From Phormidium ambiguum IAM M-71 (GTDB taxonomy: Bacteria; Cyanobacteriota; Cyanobacteriia; Cyanobacteriales; Aerosakkonemataceae), in contig NZ_MRCE01000044.1 of NCBI RefSeq assembly GCF_001904725.1, positions 1-56,875 of the forward strand: DNA of 56,875 nt, written 5' to 3'. Position numbers and translations under genes: made by a program. Of this stretch, positions 34,599 through 44,600 are shown piece after piece; within the stretch, counting starts at the first letter, position 1; each line of letters opens with the position of its first letter. Below the pieces are notes generated by a model, which did no database searches, was not told the origin of the DNA, and saw only the letters and a program-made list of their open reading frames with translations.

Positions 34599-36998
34599 TT
34601 AACCCAGTGAGTCAATTAATCCCTCGCTTTCAAGAGAAAACTTAGTGAGGTCGCTAATAGTATCCAATCGCAGTTCTTCCACCAACTGAGCCAGTGCAAT
34701 TTTGAGTGGATTGTGAAAATCTTGAATCTGCTCAATAAGTTGTTTAGCGGTTTGGTCATCCCCAAGCTCTGCTGCTTGGTGAAGTTGAACGAGCAATTCT
34801 TGAGGCAACACAGAAAGCGATTCAGGAGTGATTTGTGGAACTAACCGATGCTGGAGATGGGAAGATTGAGTTTCGTAGAGGTAGCGAACACCCAAGTGAA
34901 GTGCCATCTTTTCAAAAATCACCGCCTCTGGGCAAGGTTTAGCTACAAAGTCATTGCAACCAACATCAAAAGCTTGTTTCCGCTTCACATCAAAAACGCT
35001 AGCCGTCAAAGCAATAATCACCGTCTCTTCACCGTTTGGCTGTTTTCTGATGTGTTGAGTTGCTTGATAGCCATCCATTATCGGCATCCGAATATCCATC
35101 CAAATCAAGTGCGGTTTGTGTTGCTGCCACAACTCAATAGCTTCCTTGCCATTGGATGCTTGCCAAACTTGAAAACCCACTTCCTGACAACACTCACTTA
35201 AAAGCAGCCGATTTTCCCATTGGTCGTCAACAACCAAGATGCGGTACTTTTGTTGGTTGGGAGCTAAACCAATAACTCTAGGAGATAAGAGATGATTGTC
35301 TACTTCCCGAGCATCAGCCAAACCAACTCGAATATAAAACCGAAAAGTGGTTCCTTTTCCTAATTTGCTTTTCACTCGAATATCACCACTCATCAGCTTA
35401 ATAAATTGACGACTAATGGGCAGCCCCAATCCAGTTCCGGTTTGAGAGCGCTTGCCAGTTTCAGTTTGCACGAATGGTTTAAATAAAGATTCTAATTCCT
35501 CTCGTGCAATACCGGAACCTGTATCGCTAATACAAAAAAGTAAAGCTTTAACTTTTGATGATTTCTGGTTAAGAGATAGACGTAAACGGTCAGTTACTTG
35601 AACTTGAAGTGTGACGCTGCCGGAGGAAGTAAATTTGATGGCATTTTCTAAAAGATTCATTAAAACTTGGCGCAATTTGCTTTCGTCAGTCCGTACATAT
35701 TGCGGAACTTTTTCAGAGCGTTGGAAAATTAATTGCAAACCTTTCAAGCTAGCTTTGGGCAACAACATTTGTTCGATGTCATCGAGTAAAGCATAGAAGT
35801 CAAAAGCGGTTTCATCAAGCGTCATCTGACCAGCTTCGATTTTAGATAAAGACAAAATATTATTAATCAGTTTCAATAAATGAGAGCCACTTCGATTGAT
35901 AACATCCAACCTTGACTGCTGAGAGGGAGTCGTTAGCTCGTGACGAGTCATCTGTTGAGCAAAACCAAGAATTACATTAAGGGGCGTTCTCAATTCGTGA
36001 CTCATATTAGCGAGGAACGTAGTTTTAGCATGATTAGCCGCTTCAGCTGCCTTTTTTGCTTTTTTGAGTTCCCAGTTTTTCTGTTTTAGTTGGCGAGTTT
36101 TAGATTCGACTCTCCGTTCCAGGATATTAGAGTAGTACTCGGATTGAGAACGATATTTTTGCAATTGTTGGCTCATCTGGTTGAAAGCACGAGCCAGATA
36201 TTCTAGTTCGGCGACATTACTTCCCAACACCTCTTGGTTCAGGTTTCCTTGGGCAATTGCTTGCGTAGCCTCAATTAATCGCCGTAATTTGAGTTCGATT
36301 CTTAAAGAAATAAATAAAAGGAGTGCGATAGAGAGAATCAGCGCTAGCAAGCAAAGCATGAATGTGACACGGGTGTTGGCGTTCACCTGGTTCATAAAAT
36401 CACTTTCAGGGACGACAGCAACAATTAACCAATCTATACTGTGCTTGTTCTCCAAATCTGATTCGGAAAAAGGTTTGACCTGGAGTAAATATTTGTTACC
36501 ATTAGCAGTAAAATTGAGCGTTTCACTCTTTTCGATCGCATATAGATTATCGAAATTTTTTATCAAAAATTGGACTGAATATTTAATGATACTTTGCTGG
36601 TGAATTAATTTTTGTGCAACTAGATAATCGGGAATATCTTTCGTAGTAGGAGTAGAATAAGCAATAATTTTTCCCGAACGGTTGAGAATAAAAATTTGAC
36701 TATTAGGGCTGATTTGTAAATCTTTTAAAACCGACTGTCCGCTCTCTTGAGCGACCTGGTTGGCATTAGGCAAACTATCTAAGTAGTCTAAAGGTTCCGA
36801 GATGCGTTTAGTTGCTTGTTGAAGTAACTGTGCCACCAAGTCGTTCATTGTCTGCTTGCTAGCAATAAAAGATATCCACCCAGTTAACGCAACGGATGCA
36901 GTAATCAAAAGAGCAAAGGGAACTGTTAAGAGTAAGCGCAATGGTAAAGGCGGCGAATTCTTTTTAAGCTTATTTTTTAGATGTTTCATCACCCTCAA
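34599..36998 (-). CDS. Membrane hybrid histidine kinase with receiver domain
   Basis: A 799-aa sensor. TM1 (about 20-45) and TM2 (about 210-230) bracket a roughly 165-residue extracytoplasmic sensor of double-helix/Cache-like type. HAMP (about 230-285) and a coiled coil follow, then HisKA with phospho-acceptor NMSHELRTPLNVILGF (about 330-345) and HATPase_c (NLLENAIKF, DTGSGI, GTGLGLPIS). A receiver domain (about 580-700) carries ILVVDDQWENR, the phospho-acceptor in WMDIRMPIMDG (about 635), and ALTAS/AKP. A C-terminal roughly 90-residue helical tail follows and might be an Hpt-like remnant; no clear Hpt His motif was found. The gene stands alone between parAB and the secretion genes. Its input signal is unknown. 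Confidence 0.93.
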   Translation of the reverse strand: MRVMKHLKNKLKKNSPPLPLRLLLTVPFALLITASVALTGWISFIASKQTMNDLVAQLLQQATKRISEPLDYLDSLPNANQVAQESGQSVLKDLQISPNSQIFILNRSGKIIAYSTPTTKDIPDYLVAQKLIHQQSIIKYSVQFLIKNFDNLYAIEKSETLNFTANGNKYLLQVKPFSESDLENKHSIDWLIVAVVPESDFMNQVNANTRVTFMLCLLALILSIALLLFISLRIELKLRRLIEATQAIAQGNLNQEVLGSNVAELEYLARAFNQMSQQLQKYRSQSEYYSNILERRVESKTRQLKQKNWELKKAKKAAEAANHAKTTFLANMSHELRTPLNVILGFAQQMTRHELTTPSQQSRLDVINRSGSHLLKLINNILSLSKIEAGQMTLDETAFDFYALLDDIEQMLLPKASLKGLQLIFQRSEKVPQYVRTDESKLRQVLMNLLENAIKFTSSGSVTLQVQVTDRLRLSLNQKSSKVKALLFCISDTGSGIAREELESLFKPFVQTETGKRSQTGTGLGLPISRQFIKLMSGDIRVKSKLGKGTTFRFYIRVGLADAREVDNHLLSPRVIGLAPNQQKYRILVVDDQWENRLLLSECCQEVGFQVWQASNGKEAIELWQQHKPHLIWMDIRMPIMDGYQATQHIRKQPNGEETVIIALTASVFDVKRKQAFDVGCNDFVAKPCPEAVIFEKMALHLGVRYLYETQSSHLQHRLVPQITPESLSVLPQELLVQLHQAAELGDDQTAKQLIEQIQDFHNPLKIALAQLVEELRLDTISDLTKFSLESEGLIDSLG

Positions 36999-37196
36999 AC
37001 AACTACTTCGTCTGTCTTTTTCGTTGATAACTCAGTCCTAATAACTTACGGTTCAGTCGGAAGTGATAAACTTCTGTTAGATTTTATTTAAGCTGGACAT
37101 ATTCCAATATTTCTTCGATTGTCAATAGTCCAATTGTTAGATTTTGAAAGAAATTGGGCTTTACTTCTTATCAATTAAAAAAAGGATACCTCAATC

Positions 37197-37230
37197 TAAA
37201 AAAACTCCCATCCCTTTGGACTAGGAGTTA
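37197..37230 (-). terminator. Putative terminator of the secretion operon
   Basis: In the gap 36999-37332. On the minus strand, AACTCC (37224-37229) pairs with GGAGTT (37203-37208), and the stem runs into a T-rich tract (the A run at 37198-37204). It lies about 100 bp after the VirB9-like stop, as expected for the end of the minus-strand operon. The rest of the gap is AT-rich 5' sequence of the hybrid kinase with no other visible element. Confidence 0.55.
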
Positions 37231-37332
37231 GTTTTGTAGAAGTGTAGGCAATGCTTTAGAAGAAACTGTTAAGAAATATATTTCGTTTAGCTATGCCTAA
37301 AGGCGATGGGCTTGCGCTTTTTAAATAATCTG

Positions 37333-38058
37333 TCAACCTGGTTCTTCTTGAGCAATCTTGACAAGTTCAATAATTACTGAAAAATCTACTCCTACCTCTT
37401 GGGCAGCATAGGTTGGGGATAAGTTTTGATTTCTCAGTTTATCTAAAAACTGTTGCACTTGATAAACAACAGGGTCATTAGCTGTGGTGTACCTTCTTTG
37501 GATCGCAATTGACAACCCTCTTTCTACTTCTGATGTTTTAATACTCTGACCTCTACTAATATCCAAACTAGCGGGATTTCCAGATTGTTGAACTGTAGCA
37601 ATCCGAATTCCTAATTGGTCTTGCCGATTATTAGTTGGTACGACATTAAAAGTATAAAGTCGCTGTCTACCTCTAGAGTCTACTGTTTTTATGGAAAGGC
37701 TGGTGATTTTGGCAGTAGTAGCACCAGGGAATCGCAATGGTAGAATCGAGCGCAAAAATACAGTTTTAGCACGACCGTCTGATAGTTTTGTATCTGTACT
37801 GAACACAAGACGAGAAGGGTCGGCAATCATTACGTAACTAACCACTTCATCAGTTTGGCTGAAGTCGATCGCACTTGCTCGCCCTGGATACACTTTGACA
37901 TCGATCGCACCATTAGCAGCAACATCGCGATTTACTATTTGATAACCACTTGATGATTGGGCTAAGGTGGTTATCGGGCAGGTGCCAGCAGCGATCGCTG
38001 CTGTTAGCAAAGACCAACCAAGAATTTGAAGATGGGGGAATTTCGTGCAATTCTTCAT
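37333..38058 (-). CDS. virB9-like: VirB9/TrbG-like type IV secretion protein
   Basis: A 241-aa exported protein. It has a signal peptide (about 1-34, ending TTLAQ) and a VirB9/TrbG-like N-terminal beta domain with DVKVYPGRASAIDFSQTDEVV and IADPSRLVF (in parts). Repeated beta-strand segments (LSIKTVDSRGRQRLYTFNVV) and a helical tail follow. In type IV secretion systems VirB9 forms the periplasmic/outer-membrane ring with VirB10. The gene begins 5 bp after the stop of the VirB10-like fragment, matching the usual B10-B9 neighbourhood, although this order is reversed relative to classic vir operons. It is intact. Confidence 0.7.
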   Translation of the reverse strand: MKNCTKFPHLQILGWSLLTAAIAAGTCPITTLAQSSSGYQIVNRDVAANGAIDVKVYPGRASAIDFSQTDEVVSYVMIADPSRLVFSTDTKLSDGRAKTVFLRSILPLRFPGATTAKITSLSIKTVDSRGRQRLYTFNVVPTNNRQDQLGIRIATVQQSGNPASLDISRGQSIKTSEVERGLSIAIQRRYTTANDPVVYQVQQFLDKLRNQNLSPTYAAQEVGVDFSVIIELVKIAQEEPG

Positions 38059-38063
38059 GGGTT

Positions 38064-39209
38064 TTATCGATTAACGTTGAGAAAACTATTGAGAACGAGC
38101 GAAACCTTAGTTCCTTTCGGAAGCATTGCAATATTGGGGCGATTTAAAAGTTCTTCGCTCGCTTTATCGGAGCGTTTTTCAAGTCGTCTGGCTAGAGGGG
38201 TAAAAAAGCCATCAAGGACGGCAGACCAAATTTGAGGGTTTCGGCTTTCTACAGTAATGGTGTCAGAAGAAAACCTGCCGCTGCTAAAACTGCTGCGGCT
38301 TCTCACTTTGGGTTCGGTTAAAGCTTCTCCAACTCGTCCGGCTCCAGATAGCAGAGAAATCAGAAGATCTTGCTTGGCGATATCATCACCAGGATCGAGA
38401 TAACCTTTGGCAATCAACGGTTCTCCATTTTCACCTGCAATCAAAATTGCACCACTAGGAATTTCTTGCTGTTTGACTTGTCCCGATTCATCGGTATAAA
38501 CAATCCCGATCGCACTCGCTTGTACCATCCGATTTTCTTTACCGATACGATTGGCTTTAGCAATAATAACCGTCCCAGCTTTTAATACTACTGAGCCGTC
38601 TGTGGCTAAAATGTTTTCAGTTAAGGTAATGGCAAATCGGTTATAAAGCTGCTCCTGGCTATCTTCATCCCACAGCAGGGGAACTGATACTGTTCCAGAA
38701 ACTGTAGTTCCGAGTGTCACCTGTGCCGTTTCCGTTGGTTTTAGAGATTGGGGCGTTCGAGTGAGAATCCCGATCGCGCCCGGTGAGAGATTGGTGCGTG
38801 TGAGTTGTTTGTTTTGTGGTGAATTGCCGAGCGCAACTGTCAAAATTTCGGAAGTGCGATCGCTAGAAGTTGGTAAAGAGCCAGATAAGGCAGATTCTTC
38901 GGCGATATCTCCCAATCTATTTATTGAGGCTTGTTCTTTACCAGTTGGTTTTGAGGATACCTGAATTTCAGAGATTAACGGTGCTTCAGAAGGAGGAGTG
39001 TCCGCGCCAGTCGGTGTTGAAGCGTTTTGGAGTCCAACAGAAGAGTCGCTCTCAACGTTTCCCCTAGTTTGACCCAACTGCGCCAGCTGGTTCCAACGCT
39101 CGAAAGGGTCAACTTTTTCGGTAGGAGTTGCTATCGGTTTGGGAATTGGTTCGGGGGTGGATACAGGTACGGGTTTGGGCAGGGCTAATTCATTGTGAGG
39201 AAAGAAAAT
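38064..39209 (-). pseudogene. virB10-like: VirB10/TrbI-like gene, 3' fragment
   Basis: Carries the C-terminal beta-barrel-type domain of VirB10/TrbI: GTTVSGTVSVPLLWDEDSQ, RFAITLTENILATDGSVVLK, a GTVIIAKANRIGK block, and the terminal AMLPKGTKVSLVLNS. The listed TTG start (39075-39077) is not natural. The frame is open to 39209 and reads, before it, a Pro-rich linker (LPKPVPVSTPEPIPKPIA) and VDPFERWNQLAQLGQ. The first half of the gene, with its transmembrane segment and Pro-rich linker, lies at 39958-40399, beyond a 765-bp insertion. As it stands, full VirB10 cannot be made. Confidence 0.75.
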
Positions 39210-39233
39210 TTATCCTAGTCCAAAGCGGATAGA

Positions 39234-39262
39234 TACAGCGCTTTGCGCTGTTATGAGGTACA
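39234..39262. repeat. 29-bp hairpin repeat, copy 2
   Basis: Reverse complement of 71-99 over 29 bp, including the hairpin ACAGCGC-TTT-GCGCTGT. It lies inside the insertion that splits VirB10. Confidence 0.8.
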
Positions 39263-39289
39263 GTAGCAGCAACGAGCAAACCAATTTCT

Positions 39290-39308
39290 TACAGCGCTTT
39301 GCGCTGTA
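39290..39308. repeat. Hairpin repeat, copy 3 (short)
   Basis: A 19-bp hairpin TACAGCGCTTTGCGCTGTA identical to the core of copies 1 and 2, but with different flanks. It lies 27 bp after copy 2 and thus forms a pair, as many palindromic repeat families do. Confidence 0.75.
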
Positions 39309-39393
39309 TTTTATTGGCATCAAGCCAGGGTCGTTAACTCGGATTTACTAGAGTAGTATAAAGTATAATCGTATTTATTTTGGGATAAGATAA

Positions 39394-39849
39394 ATGGCCA
39401 ATTATATATGTAAATGGTGTGGTAAAAACTACAGCTATAGTTATTATCGAGATAGGGATTACAAAACACAATCTTATTGCTGTCAAAAATGTCGTGTAGA
39501 AGCTGAAGCGGCAGATTTGGATAGATATTACGTAGCTCCTAGTTCAAGCAGCAAAACAAATCATAAAGAGCCTGATAATCCAATCGCAGGAGGTTTAGGC
39601 TGTTTAATAGGTATTCCATTATGGCTGTTTTTGGTGCAGGGAATTTATGTTCCTATAATAGTGTCAATAGGTAATTATTTAAAACATTGTGATTCTGTCG
39701 TCGATAAATGTGGAATTTTTGCTAATATTTTAGCTATAATTGGTTTCCTATTAGCTATTCCCGGTATTTTTCTTGTGCTAGGATGTCTTGTTTGGATTCC
39801 TCAAGCTACAGCTTTCTTAATACATCAGCTTATGAATAATTCAAAATAA
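39394..39849 (+). CDS. Zinc-ribbon membrane protein carried by the insertion
   Basis: A 151-aa protein encoded opposite to the VirB10 fragments. The N-terminus has a zinc-ribbon-like set of Cys (ICKWCGKNYS and SYCCQKCRVEA), followed by a Ser-rich linker. Two or three hydrophobic segments follow (about 67-95 GLGCLIGIPLWLFLVQGIYV and 110-140 IFANILAIIGFLLAIPGIF), so a membrane-anchored protein is likely. ATG is preceded by GGGATAAGATAA, with no strong ribosome binding site. No function is recognised. As the sole gene in an insertion without transposase it may be a passenger. Confidence 0.65.
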   Translation: MANYICKWCGKNYSYSYYRDRDYKTQSYCCQKCRVEAEAADLDRYYVAPSSSSKTNHKEPDNPIAGGLGCLIGIPLWLFLVQGIYVPIIVSIGNYLKHCDSVVDKCGIFANILAIIGFLLAIPGIFLVLGCLVWIPQATAFLIHQLMNNSK

Positions 39850-39883
39850 AAACTTTTATTTATAGTTGTACATTACCTTAGTG

Positions 39884-40399
39884 TCACTTGCAACATAATT
39901 TGGCGTAAAAGGCCAAGTTATACTTTACAAAAGTGTAAGCCAATTTATACTTCACAACCGGGGGAGGAGTTGGTTTGGCTTCGGGTTCTGTTTGGGGTTG
40001 TCTCTCAGTCTTTGGGTTTTGTGCTACCAGTTTTTGTTGGTCAACATAAGCTAACCTAGCTAGCAGTTCTGGCTTTTCATCTTTAATGAGAGATTCTTTA
40101 GTTTCCTTGGGTATGGTTTGAGCGATCGGTTTGATAGCCGATTTGGGTTTAACAAACTCCCAAATTACTAGCCCCAGTAATATCACTCCCCCAGTTAACA
40201 ACAGCATCACTACCATTCGAGGAATACCTCTTTCAGAAACAGGAGGAGGTAAGGGTTTCTCTTCATCTTGAGCGAGTTGGTATTGAGCTTCAAGTGATAG
40301 TGGAACATTGGGATTGAAGCCAGCAAATTCGTTGAAGTCGATATCTTCTTCTGAAGAGGAAGTGGTTGAAGTGGGAGAAGATTCAACTTTCGATACCAA
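39884..40399 (-). pseudogene. virB10-like: VirB10/TrbI-like gene, 5' fragment
   Basis: The 5' half of the VirB10-like gene. It has an acidic, low-complexity cytoplasmic N-terminus (VESSPTSTTSSSEEDIDFNEF), one transmembrane segment (about 60-85, MVVMLLLTGGVILLGLVIWEF) and a Pro-rich periplasmic linker ending AKPTPPPV. From about 39957 the frame reads into the insertion's terminal repeats (VKYKLAYTFVKYNLAFY) and stops at 39884. The apparent TTG start overlaps the truncated VirB6-like frame, so the natural N-terminus may also be lost. Together with 38064-39209 it would make a VirB10 of normal layout. Confidence 0.7.
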
Positions 40400-40638
40400 G
40401 ATTGTTTTTCGATGATTTCCTTACCGCTAGTAACAGCTAAGTAAATAACGGACATACCTGCTAAAATTAATCCCAGTTTCACTAAGGCAATCCACAAAGC
40501 AGATTCTTGGGTATTGAAAGTGTTAAACCATAGTAAATTCCAAGATTCGACTGTTTTTTGGGAAACTTCTATGGCATTAGAAAGGGTATCTAAAGCTTGT
40601 CCTGCTGTGCTTGTCTGGGCAATAAATAGTGCAAACAT
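40210..40638 (-). pseudogene. Truncated VirB6-like membrane protein
   Basis: A good AGGAG ribosome binding site precedes ATG 40638. The first roughly 78 residues (MFALFIAQTSTAGQALDTLS, then a hydrophobic segment ALVKLGLILAGMSVIYLAV and EIIEKQSW) look like the N-terminus of a VirB6/TrbL-like inner-membrane channel protein. Right after EKQSW, at about 40400, the same DNA becomes the N-terminal part of the VirB10-like gene in another frame, and the remaining codons are an out-of-frame read of it. The several further membrane segments of VirB6 are missing. A deletion joining virB6 to virB10 is the simplest explanation. Confidence 0.5.
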
Positions 40639-40718
40639 TTTCTGACTCCTAGATGCTTAGTCACCAGTCAATTTCAATTACTAATAAAGACTGACCGCTA
40701 ACTAACTTCTCTTTGAAC

Positions 40719-41585
40719 TTATTCTTTTTCTCCTAACGTAATGCCACCCGGCATTTGAAACAGTCCGGCTTGCGTAGAAGAAGCAGTACCAGCCGCCGCA
40801 TCTTGTCTTCGCTGAGTTACATTTAGTTCGCTAAGTTCTTTAGCTTGTTGGGCGCTTAAAGTATTGGCAAGGGCGCGATCGATCTGCGCTTGTTGGTTCT
40901 GAAGTACAATCACGCCTTGATTCTGCGCCGTTAGTGCGGTTTGTTGAGAAATGTTACGCATGATGTGTTGCGTCACATCTTGGTTTTGTGATTCTTCACC
41001 CAGTTGAATATTTTTACTAACATTTTGGTCAACCATTTGTGCCATTTGAGCTTGCCTATCCTGAGCAGCTTTACTGAGAGTGGCATCTGAAGCGGTTGAA
41101 GTTGCTGTTTGCTGTTGGGCAAGGTTAGCTAAATCTGATTGAATGCTATAAGAACCTTGCGGTTTATTCTCTAAAGTTGCAGATAGTTTAGTACCTTCAT
41201 TATCGGTGAAGTTACCACTCATTATTTTAGCTACAACTTCTTGTAAATCTGGAATTTCGAGGGAACCTACGAATGATTGCAGCATTTGGTCGAGTTGCGT
41301 CGTAATTTTAGCGATCGCACCCGATACTTTATCAATTGGATTCTTAACTTGACCTAAAAACTCTTGAGAATCTTTTTGAATTTGTTGCTCGATTTGTTGG
41401 GTTTGGGAAGGAGGAACTGTAAAGCTGTCAGGATTCAGATTATTCAAACTAGAATTAGGAACCGTAGTTGTAGTGTTGGACTTATCAGAACTTTGAGCTT
41501 GTGCTTCAACAGAATTTAACATTAATGCCAATACCATTACTGGAATGGTGAGAACAAGTTTCATCAAAATTGTTTGGTTACTCAT
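40719..41585 (-). CDS. VirB5/TrbJ-like secreted protein
   Basis: A 288-aa protein with a clear signal peptide (LMKLVLTIPVMVLALMLNS...AQA, cleavage near residue 31), a Ser/Thr/Asn linker and a long helical region rich in Gln, Ala and Ser (about 65-260; QTQQIEQQIQKDSQEFL and QAQMAQMVDQNVSKNIQ). Size, signal peptide, all-helical character and position after the VirB4-like ATPase match VirB5/TrbJ pilus-tip proteins. Sequence identity in this family is always low, so the assignment is tentative. AGGGGA precedes the ATG. It is intact, unlike the neighbouring VirB6- and VirB10-like genes. Confidence 0.5.
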   Translation of the reverse strand: MSNQTILMKLVLTIPVMVLALMLNSVEAQAQSSDKSNTTTTVPNSSLNNLNPDSFTVPPSQTQQIEQQIQKDSQEFLGQVKNPIDKVSGAIAKITTQLDQMLQSFVGSLEIPDLQEVVAKIMSGNFTDNEGTKLSATLENKPQGSYSIQSDLANLAQQQTATSTASDATLSKAAQDRQAQMAQMVDQNVSKNIQLGEESQNQDVTQHIMRNISQQTALTAQNQGVIVLQNQQAQIDRALANTLSAQQAKELSELNVTQRRQDAAAGTASSTQAGLFQMPGGITLGEKE

Positions 41586-41629
41586 TGTTTAGTCCCCTTT
41601 GAAATTATTTGACACAATCAAAACAACTA

Positions 41630-44600
41630 TTAACTAGCTATCAGAGTAGGATGTTGTTTGTGCTGAATATTGCTAATAGAATTCTTGCCAATATTGGCAA
41701 GAGAATGTCCTTCTTTAATGGCTTGTACGTATTCAGAAGTAAACTGTTTGAGTGCTAATAATCGCCCTTTTAAGGTATCGGGATATTGAGCCATAACTCT
41801 AGCGCGAGCCATCAATTCTGTTTGATTATTTGCTACGCTCGCTAATACCATTTCGCCTGGATAAAATTGGGTTTGCCAAAAGCGCCCGCCTTTTTCAATC
41901 AGCCAATTTGAGCAGAGTTCAGTGGCTTTTGGAAGAAACGCTTCGGTAGCATTTTGAGCGATAATTTCTGATGGGTATCCCAAACGCTTAACCCAAGAAT
42001 TAACGGCATTAGATGTTAATCTCCCGGTAATGCGGTAAACCATGTTTTGCAGAATCATCGTTCCCGCGCTGCAATCGCAGATGCTATCGATATCTTGAGA
42101 AAGTAGCAACACCGAAATGCCATTTTTTCGTCCAACTGCACAAAGTTCGCCTACTACTTCAGCAAAGCCATCTTTTTTGAACAAAATCGAAAGTTCGTCT
42201 CCAATAAATAAACTTTTCGGGTGTGAAAGGGCATTGCGAATACAAGCAGCATGGGCGTTCATTGCCATTAAATATTGGTCTTGTTCGTTGCTCAAACCAC
42301 TTAACGCGAAAAACTTAATTGCAGGTGCGGGGGAAAAGGTAGAAGGTCTAGCGATCGCTTTTCCTAAAGGTGAAGCAAGTAAGGCATTACATTGAGTAAT
42401 AATCTGATTGATGGCAATGCGATCGAGGTCAGTAAAGTTTTGTAAATTTAATTGTTCCTTAGTGCAGAATTTGAGCAAATCTTTGAGGGTTGGTATTTCT
42501 TGCCATTCATTTGATTTCCAACCTTTTTCAAAAGCAGCATTGTAGCGTTCGATTATTTCTGGGTCTTCGAGAAACTTTTTCAAAGTCAGCAGCAGAATAG
42601 CATCAACTCGTTGTGCTAATTTAGGGTCATTTACCTTTCCCATGCTGATAATAGTCAGGGATTTTCTGATAAACTCTTTCCACTGGTCTAAACGTCGAGA
42701 GCGTTCTTGTTTATCAAAGCGTCGCAGGTCGGGGATTTCGAGTAAATTAGAGCTACCTTTGGTAATGTCGTAGTACGCACCGTCATCGCCTAAAAGTGCG
42801 ATCGCAGTTTCAAATGTGCTACCAGAACCGCTAGAAATATCCATGCCAACAACTGGAATGTTAGCAGCTAAAGCATCAAGAGCAAATCGCCATCCCAAAA
42901 CTGATTTACCGCTACCGCTTTCCCCAGTGATGACAGCACGGCTAGTTTGTTCGTGCATGAGGTCAACGCAGACGGGCTTACCGCCTTTAGTAATGAATTC
43001 GACACCAATTGGATCGATATCTCTCACCGCAGTTAAAGGTAAAACACCTGCAACGGTTTCTGTATCAAAAGTAAGGCGACGTTCGTTAATTAGGGAACTG
43101 CTGTGCAACAGCCAACCGAGCGTAATTGGTAAAGTTTCTAACCAAACTAACCAAGCAATATTTCGCTCTCTAATTACTTTGGCAGAACCGAAACTATTGG
43201 TTAACATTTGACAAGCTTGGTTGAGTTGTTCTGGGGTTGGTCGATAGACTAAAAAAACAACTGCGGCGTGCAATGCTTTTGCACCTTTGTACATTTTTTT
43301 CTGAGCATCAAAAGATTCTTCCTGCTTAACTTCAGCACCCACATCTCGCCCTTGCCCTTTTTCCAAAGCAAGTTTTCTAGCTGTTTTAGATTGTTTGGCT
43401 TGACGAGCTAAATTGTCTTGAATAAAAAAGTTAGAAGCTGCACTAATTTCCACAACTGCTTCGGTATCGTGAACGTAAGTAGAACTCATCACTTTCCACA
43501 ACCATTTCAATTGTTCTCTGGTATTAATCCAACCACCGGGACTTTCTTCCATTGTCAGCACGCCGCATTCCGTATTTCTGCCATTGAGCCAGATGCGCGA
43601 TTTATCTTGTTTGTGTTCTGGACAACTGGAACGACCGTGTTGACCTTCAATTAAAATGGTGCAAGCGTGTTTGTAGCTGTTGATAGTTTCCGTTAGTTTG
43701 TAGTCGGATGCAGTTTCTGACAAAGTGAGTAATTGCGGAATAGGCGATGCTGGTGTATTGTTGAATTTTTTCCACAAGTATGACCACAATTGTTCGGCAT
43801 TCAATGGTTGAATTTCTAACCCTATTTTGGTATTAAGTAAAATTTCCCAACTTAAGTAGCCTTGCTCGAAAGATTGCAGTAGTAATTGCTTGTAAAAGCG
43901 TTCTTTGTAAATCCGATCGTTTCCCGTAAACTGGGAAGCGATACTGCTAGCTGTATTTAAAATTCCATTGATGAATTTGCTCAAAGGGTCGTTAGATTTG
44001 GAACCAGATTGAGCATTAAATGTCCAAGTACAAAAAATTGTTTGATTCCACACCTGTCTGGTGCCAGTTAGCGTTAGTTCTTGCACGCGCTTTTGTTCGT
44101 TTCTGATTAACAGTGAAATTGGTTTGAGATGACAAGTTTCAACTTGTTCGTTTAGTTGCTGCTGTCGAATACTGTCATTGCTATAGCAACTTGTATGGAA
44201 TACTAACTTCTCACCTGAAGGGATATCTTTTAATCCTTCCTCTAAAGCACTAGCTGCGTTACTAACTTCTTGACGATATAGCAAATTATGCAACCCTTGA
44301 GTCTGGAAACCAAATACAACTTGGTACTGACTGCCTTCATTAAGCAAGTAACCCGATACTTCGCGGTTATCTTTTTTGATAGTCACTAGACACAGAAGAT
44401 TTTGATAATTTTGAAATGGCATAAGTCTGCTATTACCTCCTTGTTGATTCGGCGCAAGTTTTGGTTTGAGTTTGATGCGAACTTGCGAATCTTTAAAGCG
44501 AGTGCGAAGGGCAGGCGGTCGTTTTTCTGGTACGGGTGGTAAGTATGATAAATTGCCGTTGTACCATTCGCTACCTGGTGGAAATCTGAACTTATCTACA

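Larger units (their letters stand above)
39193..39957. mobile_element. 765-bp insertion splitting the VirB10-like gene
   Basis: Both fragments of the VirB10-like gene end in Pro-rich linker sequence at this segment. The ends carry short imperfect inverted repeats (TTGTGAGG at 39193-39200; TTGTGAAG on the other strand at 39950-39957). The right end has two direct repeats of about 16 bp (GCCAAGTTATACTTTA at 39912-39927, GCCAATTTATACTTCA at 39939-39954) and a related inverted ATAATTTGGC (39895-39904). Multi-site ends of this kind recall transposons with a multi-site-binding transposase. No transposase is encoded. The only gene is the zinc-ribbon membrane protein at 39394. No target duplication was found. 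Confidence 0.5.

Noticed and set aside
38740-39067. Plus-strand frames overlapping the VirB10-like fragment
   Set aside because: The minus-strand VirB10 homology is clear, and these frames have no homology or start signals.
39884-39957. C-terminal tail of the VirB10 5' fragment (KYKLAYTFVKYNLAFY) as a real membrane segment
   Set aside because: These residues are a translation of the insertion's terminal direct repeats, not part of the original protein.
42816-43211. 131-aa frame antisense to the VirB4-like ATPase
   Set aside because: Complete overlap with a conserved ATPase region including Walker A; it has the usual composition of an antisense shadow.
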